Positions 27,375-35,887 of a stretch of 64,000 nucleotides of DNA are shown here, one piece after another. Under the pieces are notes generated by a model. That model was not told the DNA's origin. It was given only the letters and a program-made list of their open reading frames with translations, and did not search any database. Each line of letters starts with the position of its first letter. The stretch's first letter is position 1. Source of the DNA: Chitinophaga pinensis (GTDB lineage: Bacteria > Bacteroidota > Bacteroidia > UBA4408); assembly GCA_945861665.1 (NCBI GenBank), contig CAMAVS010000010.1, positions 21,673 to 85,672 of the forward strand, in the 5' to 3' direction. The position numbers and the translations under genes are program-made.

Positions 27375-28387
27375 TGCGAATGACAAACAGTCGTAGAAGT
27401 TTTTTGAAAAAAAGCGGAACAGGATTGATGGCTGCTATTGCTGCTCCTGCTATTCTACCTGCGGGAAGTTTATTTGCCGCATCCGGCAATCAAAAAATAA
27501 AACACATAGTATTGTGTATAATGGGAGGCGGTTTGCGTAACAGCGAAACAATTGGGATGCAGTATGGAAACTTAATGCCGAATATTTTTTCCACATTAAA
27601 ACAGCAAGGAACTTTCTTCAAAGGTTTTACCTACGCTAATGGACCAACAGGTCATTATAACGCACATACCGCACTCTTAACAGGTATTTATACAAAGGAA
27701 GATTTAAACGTAAAGAAAAATCCCGATTACCCAACGCTGTTTGAATACTATAAAAAGCACAGCAAAAATAAACAAAATGCTTGGTGGGTTTCCAATATAC
27801 TAGGACCGTACCCATCGCTCACACACAGCAGCGATTGGGCTTATGGTAAAGAGTTTGCTTCACAATTTCATTTGCCTCAAGAAAAATTTCACCTCTACAG
27901 CAATGATATCAGTAATGTATTGCACGCCTGTAACATCATTGAAAAATACCGACCTGAATTGCTGGTGGTAAATATGCAGGATGCGGACATTGCACACTCT
28001 AACTTTACAGCTTATTGCGAAAGTATTAAAAATGCGGATTATGCTTTAAATAGCTTGTGGAATAAAATACAAAGCACCCCGGGAATGGCAAACAATACGG
28101 TGCTTATAAGCTTGCCCGAACACGGCAGAAATGAAAAGGGGAACAGTATTATTGATGTAAATGGTTTTGAAGGATTGGATCATACAGGCGATACTGCTTC
28201 GCGCGAATTGTTTTGTTTGATGTTGGGACCCGATAATGTAATAAAGCAAAATCGCAGCATTGAAAAGCAAAGTGGCGAAAGCATAGATGTACTTCCTACC
28301 ATTGCTAATTTGTTAGGATTTTACGAAAATATTCCGGCAGTGTACCGCAAAAAAATGGGTAAAATATTGGATAACGCATTTGTATGA
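27374..28387 (+). CDS. Tat-exported alkaline-phosphatase-fold protein (DUF1501/sulfatase-like)
   Basis: A 337-residue protein with a twin-arginine signal, SRRSFLKKSGTGLMAA, cut after about residue 35. The mature part has HIVLCIMGGGLRNSETIG near 42, PTGHYNAHTALLTGIYTKED near 95 and LPEHGRNEKGNS near 250, then FEGLDHTGDT. The order resembles the metal sites of DUF1501/phosphatase-superfamily enzymes. The sulfatase C-x-P-S-R motif is absent, with THR/HTALLTG in its place, so sulfatase activity is unlikely. Tat export implies folding with metal in the cytosol. It overlaps the next gene by four bases. Confidence 0.72.
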   Translation: MRMTNSRRSFLKKSGTGLMAAIAAPAILPAGSLFAASGNQKIKHIVLCIMGGGLRNSETIGMQYGNLMPNIFSTLKQQGTFFKGFTYANGPTGHYNAHTALLTGIYTKEDLNVKKNPDYPTLFEYYKKHSKNKQNAWWVSNILGPYPSLTHSSDWAYGKEFASQFHLPQEKFHLYSNDISNVLHACNIIEKYRPELLVVNMQDADIAHSNFTAYCESIKNADYALNSLWNKIQSTPGMANNTVLISLPEHGRNEKGNSIIDVNGFEGLDHTGDTASRELFCLMLGPDNVIKQNRSIEKQSGESIDVLPTIANLLGFYENIPAVYRKKMGKILDNAFV

Positions 28388-28848
28388 AAAAAATAATTTC
28401 ATTTTTATTTCTTGTTACGCTTGCATTGTTTGCAACATCATGTAAAGAGTTACAACCGGTAGAAATTGTCGGCATTGAATCGGCTAAAATTATTACAATG
28501 GATGCCAAGGGAATAGAAATTGAGTTGATGATGAAATTGAAAAATCCAAACAGTATGGGCTTTACTGTTACAGGGGGCGACTTGGATGTTCAATTAGGAA
28601 AAATAAATATGGGCAAGGCACACTTAAAAGGTAAAGTGAAAGTTCCTGCCAATTCCGAAAAATCACATACTTTTCGTATAGTTTCCTCGGCAAGTGATTT
28701 ATTGTCGGGAGGATTGTCGTCACTTTTATCCATTGCTACCAATGGCACTTCCAATGTTAATGTAAAAGGATTTATTAAAGTACGCGCCTTTGGTATTAGT
28801 AAAAATTTCCCCATTGACGAAAAGGCAAAAGTGCCGATGATGAAGTAG
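28384..28848 (+). CDS. LEA14-like (WHy domain) lipoprotein
   Basis: A 154-residue lipoprotein with lipobox LFATSC at about residues 15-20. The mature part, VEIVGIESAKIITMDAKGIE then MKLKNPNSMGFTVTGGDLDVQL, matches the LEA-type-2 / WHy immunoglobulin-like fold, which is found in desiccation- and stress-related proteins. It overlaps the Tat-exported gene by ATGA and is the last gene of the CotH-M20-Tat run. Function in bacteria is unclear. Confidence 0.8.
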   Translation: MKKIISFLFLVTLALFATSCKELQPVEIVGIESAKIITMDAKGIEIELMMKLKNPNSMGFTVTGGDLDVQLGKINMGKAHLKGKVKVPANSEKSHTFRIVSSASDLLSGGLSSLLSIATNGTSNVNVKGFIKVRAFGISKNFPIDEKAKVPMMK

Positions 28849-28849
28849 G

Positions 28850-29321
28850 GGAATGTTAATTTTTTGTTTAATTTTTCAATGAGTATTACATAATAATAAT
28901 CTGCAACGGGCAATGGTTGTCCATTAAAGTTAACATCTCAAGATTTTATATTCGATTGAGCAGAAAATAACTCTTGACCCCACCTATTAAATATTTTAAC
29001 TGTTGCGTCCGAATAATTGTTTAAACAAGGGGTTTCCCAATAGTCATTATATCCATCATTATTAGGAGAAAATCCATTTGGTATTACACAATCCTCATCA
29101 ATAACTTCAATTTCATAATCTGGTTGCTGAAAACCTTAAGTAATTAAATCACTATTTATATTAACCGTTTCTACCAAACACATTTCTCCAATAGAATATG
29201 AATTAGAAAAAGTAGAGTTTGAAAAATAAAATCCTGAACTGCAAATTACATTAGGAGAATTTAATTGCCCTTTTGCTATTGAAAATGTGATCAAAAAAAA
29301 TAAAAGGTAAAGTAATCTCAT
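28850..29321 (-). pseudogene. T9SS surface protein gene with two in-frame stop codons
   Basis: From the ATG at 29321 the frame gives a signal peptide (FSIAKGQ), then NSYSIGEMCLVETVN and SDLIT followed by TAA at 29136-29138. The same frame continues without shift as GFQQPDYEIEVIDED, IPNGFSPNNDGYNDYW, VKIFNRWGQELFSAQ, then TGA at 28938-28940, then FNGQPLPVADYYYVI. The usual family text is YSIGE...LTQGFQQP and W-D-G, so the stops read as CAA to TAA and TGG to TGA. These are two independent transitions. The 3' end runs into antisense lipoprotein sequence and no final strand is seen. This is a clear relic of a CHU_C-type T9SS protein. Confidence 0.88.
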
Positions 29322-29518
29322 TATTGTTTATTTGTTATTTGAACTTATAGGTAAATGGTGTTATAACTTTAATTTAAATTAATTTATTTTTCAATTTTCA
29401 AAATTAATATACGTCAGTGAATTGGGGCTGCAGTGATGTAATTGTTTGTTTTTTTAATGTAATAATCTCAATTTAAAATATTAATATAAAACGGGAAAAT
29501 TTATTATTTTTCGATCAA

Positions 29519-30038
29519 TTAAAGTTTATGATCTCTTACAGCTCTTACACCATAAACAGAAAATAACTCTTGATCACTTTGCAACATTACAACTTCGCCA
29601 TTGATGATAGATATTCTAAGGAACATTTTCACATCCCCATTTTCGTTGTAAGCATCAGGTTCATATCCCAATCCTAAATAATAATTAGTTTTAAACGTGC
29701 CTAACTTATCATTTTGTTCGTATATCACATTCAATTCAGCTTCAGATGGTAATCAGCCAACCATCACCAAGTTTTTGACATGCTATATCAGCTTGTTTTG
29801 AATCAAAAAAGCCAAGATCTTTTGTGGTAACATCGAGGTTATCAATTGTAATAAATTCAATGGATTTATTTTCCTTTAAAGCTATTGTTTCCGATTTATT
29901 CTTTGCAACGGTATCCATAAATTTACCAACTGTTTTAACCTCATCAGATAAAACAGTTGGAGATTTATTTGTATCATTATTTGTGTTACATGCGAATAAC
30001 AAAAAACTAATATTAATTAGAAGAGCAAAATGTTTCAC
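29519..30038 (-). pseudogene. Frameshifted lipoprotein with Lcl/DUF1566-type domain
   Basis: The first part (30038-29742) has a lipobox LLFAC and ends ADIACQKLGDGWLITI then TGA. The second part continues in another frame as PSEAELNVIYEQNDKLGTF and ends SVYGVRAVRDHKL. Dropping one T on the minus strand (base 29755) restores GDGWRLPSEAELNVIYEQ, the hallmark of Lcl/DUF1566-type domains, and links the two into one protein of about 170 residues. The second piece has no ATG of its own. It lies nine bases downstream of another frameshifted lipoprotein gene. Confidence 0.83.
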
Positions 30039-30047
30039 AAGTTTAAA

Positions 30048-31086
30048 TTAATAGTAACCTGAGCCACCGATATAATCTGTCGATTTATCTCTGTTTAAAT
30101 AACTATTTATTGCCGATTTAACATCCAATTGTTCACCTGTTCTATTTAATAACTCCAGTTTAGGTGGTGGTAATTTTGTAATGTTATTTATCTTATCTAT
30201 TGTAATAGCCTTACCTTCATAAATACCAGAAAAACCAGATGCTTTAGATAAACACATTGTTTTTCCGAATACATTATCTAAATTTGATGCTTGGTTTTGA
30301 AATTCCTTTGTATCTCCTCCATCCATATTTAAATTCCCAACCCTATAATATCGACCACTTTTTAAATCTGAAATAAAATTATTAAAGCCTGCAACATTTT
30401 CAATTTCATTGAATGCATTTACACTGCCAGTTATTCCGCCGATAGAACCTTCGTTCCAATTGAAAGCATGGATTGTGTTTGCGGCAATATCTAATTTACT
30501 ACTATCTAATAAGAAATTATGTGATTTTGTATCTACTAGCAAATAAAACTCATCAATCATAATGCCTTTGAAGAAAAGATTTTCTTTCATTACAGAGTCC
30601 AAAGTAATATAAATGTTCGCTTTTTTATTAGAAGATGAAAAAGCTGTGTTTTGTCTGTATACATCATGATTTCCTAAATAAACTACTTCGTTTATTGTAA
30701 TATGAGTTCTAAAAAACTTATATTGGCCACCCTTTTTAAATCTTTCTTCGTTGAATTCACTAATCGTATTGTAAGTATAGGTAGGTAAGACTGGTAAATC
30801 TTCACCCTCAATTTTTATTAACTCTTTATTTTTTAAACTTTCAAATACCTTTTCACCTGCTGAAAGAATTATTGCACGTGCTGCAGCATCTTCTTTAAAA
30901 TGATCTAATAAATCTTTAAAAGGCTCTCTTAAATCATCTATTGATTCAATATTAACACCTTGAACCATAAAATCGTTTGCGGCTTTTTGAATACAACCAC
31001 ATGCGTCTTCTGGTTTTTTAGAACAACTTTGCTAAAAGAATTATTGCAATGAAAATTGCACTAATATTTATTGTTAATTTTTTCAT
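30048..31086 (-). pseudogene. Lipoprotein of unknown family, frameshifted at its lipobox
   Basis: An ATG at 31086 starts a typical signal (MKKLTINISAIFIAIILLAK) that runs into a stop. The long downstream frame, about 310 residues, begins KKPEDACGCIQKAANDFMVQ and has no start codon nearby. Removing one A from the AAA at 31028-31030 (TTT on the plus strand) gives LLASCSKKPEDACGC, a perfect lipobox joined to the body. The body has no stops, includes VVYLGNHDVYRQNT and FLLDSSKLDIAAN, and matches no family I know. It may instead be phase-variable or a base-call error. The first internal Met is at 30968. Confidence 0.72.
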
Positions 31087-31342
31087 TTTTTAATTGGTTT
31101 AGTTTGCTCTTACTCATTGGCTTTTCAGATTACGCCCCGTTTTTTTGTGCTTCTGGCTGCACATTTATTATTTTATAAATAAAAACAATACAACTAAAGT
31201 GAGGTTGCAGTTTGCGTATTTATTTATTTTTCTTGCCATGTAAAATTGATGTCTCCATTGTTTTGGTAAGTATAAGATTTTTTAATGGCGTTCCATTTAA
31301 TTGGCGCTCTTAATGTTTTTTAAATTGTTTAATATTTTTTAC

Positions 31343-34324
31343 TTATTTAATCAGTGTTAAAAATCCGCTAAACTTGTATTCATTTTCTTGGTACATTCCA
31401 TAAGCAACCCAATAGTAGGTTCCATCAGAACAAATTTTACCATTTTTGTTGGTTCCGTCCCATTCAAAATAAGCATCGGTTGAAGTGTATACTTCATTAC
31501 CCCATCTGTTGTAAATTTTTACATAAAACTCATCAAACTTACCTTTTACAAATGCATGGTATTTATCGTTCGCCCCATCTCCTTGCGGTGTAAATACGTT
31601 AGGGAATTCAATAGACGGCTCACAAATAATATTGTCGATATTGAAGTTTAACATTTTAGGACAAGCTTGACCCGGTAAATAGACGAATACTGTATATATT
31701 CCGGAATCGCCTACCTCTCTAGTTTGTGCAGTAGAACCATCTCCCCATAAGTAAGTAGCACCTTGTCCTTCGTATCCTGCATCAAGTATAGCTTTCTTAT
31801 CAGGACAAATACTATCTTTCTTTTCAAGCATATCTTTGTGTTGAACAGTTACAGTTACAGTATCTGTTTTTTTACAACCTCCAGTAGATGTAACCGATAA
31901 ATAAAAGGTATATGTTTCATTTGCTGTAATACTAATATTATTAATGTTTGAAAATGCAACACCGCCATCGCTCCAACTATACAGGTAGTTAACGCCCGTA
32001 TTGGCAGCAAAATTTACCGTTTCACCTTCACATATAGTTGTATCACGCAATGGGATCATTGTGGGATATGGCCTAACAGTTACGTTTTTAACACCCGAAC
32101 CTGTACCACAATGATTAATCGCTGTAACCTTAATTTGATAGGTTCCAACTTGATTAAAGGTTGCATCAATTTCGTTTGCAGCAGTATCCACAATAGTTCC
32201 ATTGTTCGGTACCGTCCAACCATAATAGGTGTTTACTCCAAAAGGTACTTTATAATGGTTTGTATCGCCCAAGCATACTGTTGAAGGCCCCGTTATGTTA
32301 ACAGAAGGTGGCCCGTCAACTACAATAGTTTTAACAGGCGACCAAGGCCCTAAGCAACCAAAATTATTTTCCTGAACAGAGAATGTTAAGTTTCCTTGTC
32401 CACCGAGGTTTACATATAAACTGTTATATCCTGATGGCGAAGCAAATGGTTGACCACCACCAATTCCGTTACAAGTCCACATATATTTAGAATCAGAATT
32501 GTAAGGCTGGAAGAACAAGGCGGCAATATCACCAACACAGAAAGTGTCTTCTTGCATGTACGAAGGTAAAATGTACGATTCGATTAGTACACCTGCATCG
32601 GCAGGTGCTCCAATGGTTAAACGTATTAATGTCCCCAATGTATTATCTGGGTCAGTTGCCTTGGTAGCAACTACTCTCGCATAGTATCCTTTTGGCGCAA
32701 TACCAAGTGCTATTAGACCGGCTAAATTTGGAATAACAATGTGTAATAAGGTATCGTTCACAGCAGTTACCGAACCCAATGCCCCCAATGCACCAACAGG
32801 TGCAAAAGTTAATTTTGACAGCAATTCCAATTTAAATTCATTGCCAGGTAAGTATTGTTGAACACCGTTTACAAAATGATCAACATCTATCGTTACAAGC
32901 GTATCCCAACCTTGACCATTAGGAATTAAACAAACGTGTATGTCTTGCGTTAAATTTGTTTCCGCGTCACATTCACGAATACAGAATGGACCATATAAAC
33001 TACCAATTACATTTGGACTGGTAGAAACAATTCTTAAATAATACTTACAGCCAGGAGGTACAATTGGAATTTTTCCTGAAACATTTCCCGGAGGGATTCC
33101 TAAAGCAGGGTCATATGCTGTATTATCTACTGATGTTCCAACAACCGTTGGGTTCACTCCAAAATTTCCGTTTACATCTGACAACTGTGCTATGTAAACA
33201 TTATTTGTATAAATACCTGTTGAGGTAAATGGGATGTCTATAACACTATTAATACATATAGCATTGGTATCGTTTAATACTACCGGCTTTTTCGTGACTA
33301 TTACGTTAGGGCAGTCAACGATAGTGAAACAAACACTGGCAATACCAACTAACACCGGAGCAGGAGAAATTCTATTTATTCGTACTTTGTAGCAATTGCC
33401 TGCAGGAATAGGAATATTTATAGGAATGTGAACCGTAACGCCACTGGTTGTTGTAGGGTAGTAAATACTAAAAACACCTAAGTTAGTAGGATTATTAAAG
33501 TTGCCCATAGGGTCAGATAACTCAACCTCGTAAGTACCGTCACAAAGTGTATCGCTTAACTGAAAAAATATAGATAAATAATGGTCGCGACAAACAGTAT
33601 CGGAAGATAAGTTCGTGATCGTAATGTCAACTGGTGCGTGGTTGATTGGGTCATAATCACCAATTACGTTAATATCGTCAACTGAAAAAGCGGATTCAAA
33701 TCCGGGAGCAGGAGGCGTTCCTGCATCATTCACCCATCTAAATCCAAAACGTATATCATTTACATTGTCGAAAGCAGGGTTGGAAAGTGCCTCGTATTTC
33801 CACATATATCTGCCACTGTACTTTTGCTGCCCGCATTGTATCCAGGGACCATTGTTTTTGCTGTAATAAATTTCACCAAATGCGTTAGCAGTTCCGTCAC
33901 ACATATAAAAGAAAGAAAAAACCACGTTGGTAATACCCATGGTACAAAACCCCGAATTCATTAATGCAATTCGGTCTGAGGCATTGTTTGGGTTGTAATT
34001 GGAATTGTCAATGCCTTGCCCTTGTGCCGTAACCTCATCATGAATATGCAAGTAGTTACTATTTGGAGCAAAGCTTATTTGACCTCCGTATGTTTGGGAT
34101 TGATCGGAGTTGTTAGGGTAAGCGGGTAAACCCAAATAACTGTTGTTTACAATAAATTTGTTTGGACCTGCCGGTGAGCCTATTCCGTTTCCATTTAGTG
34201 TCCAAGCGCCAGAACCAAACTCCCAGTTTTCGTTAAATAACTGAATTTGTTGAATTTGCGCTGATGCGTTTAATGAAAATATCATTAAAAAAAACAAACT
34301 AACTAAATGGATTTTAAATTTCAT
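31343..34324 (-). CDS. Large T9SS surface protein with Ig/PKD-like repeats and CHU_C terminus
   Basis: A 993-residue exported protein. I start it at the ATG at 34324, two codons after an in-frame TTG. The signal peptide ends near residue 22 (NASAQ). Residues about 30-230 look like a jelly-roll, carbohydrate-binding-like module with FENWEFGSGAW-type text. Several Ig/PKD-like repeats follow, including VDGPPSVNITGPSTVC and TVTVRPYPT-type strands. The CHU_C domain at about 905-993 contains FPNVFTPQGDGANDKYH and IYNRWGNEVYTSTDAYF. It is probably displayed on the surface or released through T9SS. The 150 upstream bases carry a TAATTTTG box at 34461-34468. It is the only intact CHU_C gene in the window. 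Confidence 0.88.
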   Translation of the reverse strand: MKFKIHLVSLFFLMIFSLNASAQIQQIQLFNENWEFGSGAWTLNGNGIGSPAGPNKFIVNNSYLGLPAYPNNSDQSQTYGGQISFAPNSNYLHIHDEVTAQGQGIDNSNYNPNNASDRIALMNSGFCTMGITNVVFSFFYMCDGTANAFGEIYYSKNNGPWIQCGQQKYSGRYMWKYEALSNPAFDNVNDIRFGFRWVNDAGTPPAPGFESAFSVDDINVIGDYDPINHAPVDITITNLSSDTVCRDHYLSIFFQLSDTLCDGTYEVELSDPMGNFNNPTNLGVFSIYYPTTTSGVTVHIPINIPIPAGNCYKVRINRISPAPVLVGIASVCFTIVDCPNVIVTKKPVVLNDTNAICINSVIDIPFTSTGIYTNNVYIAQLSDVNGNFGVNPTVVGTSVDNTAYDPALGIPPGNVSGKIPIVPPGCKYYLRIVSTSPNVIGSLYGPFCIRECDAETNLTQDIHVCLIPNGQGWDTLVTIDVDHFVNGVQQYLPGNEFKLELLSKLTFAPVGALGALGSVTAVNDTLLHIVIPNLAGLIALGIAPKGYYARVVATKATDPDNTLGTLIRLTIGAPADAGVLIESYILPSYMQEDTFCVGDIAALFFQPYNSDSKYMWTCNGIGGGQPFASPSGYNSLYVNLGGQGNLTFSVQENNFGCLGPWSPVKTIVVDGPPSVNITGPSTVCLGDTNHYKVPFGVNTYYGWTVPNNGTIVDTAANEIDATFNQVGTYQIKVTAINHCGTGSGVKNVTVRPYPTMIPLRDTTICEGETVNFAANTGVNYLYSWSDGGVAFSNINNISITANETYTFYLSVTSTGGCKKTDTVTVTVQHKDMLEKKDSICPDKKAILDAGYEGQGATYLWGDGSTAQTREVGDSGIYTVFVYLPGQACPKMLNFNIDNIICEPSIEFPNVFTPQGDGANDKYHAFVKGKFDEFYVKIYNRWGNEVYTSTDAYFEWDGTNKNGKICSDGTYYWVAYGMYQENEYKFSGFLTLIK

Positions 34325-34484
34325 TATCAATAATTTTATATAATTGTTAATTCTAAGTTTTGTATAAAAATAGTGAAAAATATTATTATAACAAGCATTG
34401 GTTACAGCTTATTGAGTTATGTAATTGTTTGCGAAATGATCCTTTCGTTGAATTTTTCAACAAAATTAAGCAAGTATTAAGGAT

Positions 34485-35096
34485 TTATTTTTTGTAATTT
34501 TCTATAAAAAGGGTGTCAGTACAAAATTCATACTCATCTTTTTGGTTATTAGAACAAACGAGAATAATTCTATTGGAGGAGTAATCCGTAATCATGTTTT
34601 TATACCATTCAACACCATTTTTATCGATGTTTGATAGTGGTTCGTCCAATAATAAAATAGGGCTTTTTGAAAGTATTGCCAATGCTAGTTTTACTCGTTG
34701 TTTCATACCTGAAGAGTAATATTTAATAGCTTTATTTTTTGCTTTTTCAAGTTGCATAATTTCGACTATGTTTTTTTCTTTAAAAGGTTTAAACCTTGCT
34801 TGGTAGTCGATTATTTCTTGCAGCGTAAAATCTTCAATTAGTTCCAAATAAGGTGAGGCAATGCTTATGTGTTTGAAAATATTTTCCACGGAAACGTCAG
34901 TCCCATTAATAGTATATTGTACGGTACCTAAACTTGGAATTTGAAATCCCGAAATTGTTTGAAGCAGGGTAGATTTTCCCGAACCATTTCCTCCAAGTAT
35001 TACGCAGTGATTGCCTAAAGAGAATTCGAGTGTTATATCTTTAAATATCCACTCGTTGTTGTATTTTTTTCCTAGCTGCCTGAGATTAATTTTCAT
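34485..35096 (-). CDS. ABC transporter ATP-binding protein without a partner permease
   Basis: A 203-residue ATPase: Walker A GGNGSGKSTLLQ near 34, signature YSSGMKQRVKLALA near 126 and Walker B ILLLDEPLSNID near 148. The family is the short, CcmA/heme-exporter-like type. It lies nine bases after lpxA and ends the lpxC/fabZ-lpxA run, so a role in envelope lipid or lipoprotein handling is possible. No membrane subunit is nearby, so its transporter partner must be elsewhere. Confidence 0.88.
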   Translation of the reverse strand: MKINLRQLGKKYNNEWIFKDITLEFSLGNHCVILGGNGSGKSTLLQTISGFQIPSLGTVQYTINGTDVSVENIFKHISIASPYLELIEDFTLQEIIDYQARFKPFKEKNIVEIMQLEKAKNKAIKYYSSGMKQRVKLALAILSKSPILLLDEPLSNIDKNGVEWYKNMITDYSSNRIILVCSNNQKDEYEFCTDTLFIENYKK

Positions 35097-35105
35097 GAAG
35101 GGTTG

Positions 35106-35882
35106 TTACATTGTTCCTCTCATAATGCCGTTTGTAGATTCTCGTATAAATTTCATGATTAGTTCTTTTTCTGGTGATGAAGGAGCTTCGTGTTCAACAA
35201 TATTAACGGCATTGGTAACATTGTATCCTTTTACATAAATGGTACGGTAAATATCTTCAATTTGCAGAATAGATTCATTGCTGTATCCTTTTCTTCTAAG
35301 TCCTACGGAGTTAATTCCTACATAGGATAATGGCTCACGAGCAGCTTTTACAAAAGGTGGCACATTTTTGCGAACCAAGGAGCCTCCTGTAATAAATGAA
35401 TGAGCACCAATTTTAACAAATTGTTGTACAGCAACAATTCCTTCTAAAATGGCAAAATCTTCAATTTCAACGTGTCCGGCTAAGTTTACACCGTTTGCTA
35501 AAATAATGTTGTTTCCCAATAAACAATCATGTGCAACGTGAACATAGGCCATAATAAGGCAATTACTACCTATAACTGTTTTGTGACGATCAATTGTTCC
35601 CTTGTTTACGGTAACACACTCTCTTATTGTTGTATTGTCACCAATTTCTGCGGTTGTGTCTTCTCCTTCATATTTTAAATCTTGGGGATTACCGGCAATT
35701 ACAGCTCCCGGGTATATTTTACAGTTTTTGCCAATCCTGGAACCTTCCATAATACTAACATTCGGACCAATCCATGTTCCTTCTCCAATGGTTGCATTTT
35801 TAGCTACGGTGGTGAAGGGTTCTATGGTAACGCCTTCAGCAATTTTTGTATCAGGGTGAATGTAGGCAAGTGGACTTATCAT
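35106..35882 (-). CDS. lpxA: UDP-N-acetylglucosamine acyltransferase LpxA
   Basis: LpxA adds the first 3-hydroxyacyl chain to UDP-GlcNAc in lipid A synthesis. The 258-residue protein is a left-handed beta-helix of hexapeptide repeats (IAEGVTIEPFTTVAKNATIG and onward). The catalytic His lies in AYVHVAHDCLLGNN near 120, and GGSLVRKNVPPFVKAAREP follows before the C-terminal helices. It is five bases after lpxC/fabZ. Confidence 0.96.
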   Translation of the reverse strand: MISPLAYIHPDTKIAEGVTIEPFTTVAKNATIGEGTWIGPNVSIMEGSRIGKNCKIYPGAVIAGNPQDLKYEGEDTTAEIGDNTTIRECVTVNKGTIDRHKTVIGSNCLIMAYVHVAHDCLLGNNIILANGVNLAGHVEIEDFAILEGIVAVQQFVKIGAHSFITGGSLVRKNVPPFVKAAREPLSYVGINSVGLRRKGYSNESILQIEDIYRTIYVKGYNVTNAVNIVEHEAPSSPEKELIMKFIRESTNGIMRGTM

Positions 35883-35887
35883 ACAGT

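Noticed and set aside
27374..28387. Sulfatase
   Set aside because: The C/S-x-P-S-R formylglycine motif is absent, so only the wider alkaline-phosphatase fold is claimed.
28938..28940. TGA recoded as Trp or Sec
   Set aside because: Normal TGA stops occur at other genes (for example lgt and the hydrolase), there is no nearby Sec insertion structure, and a TAA lies in the same gene.
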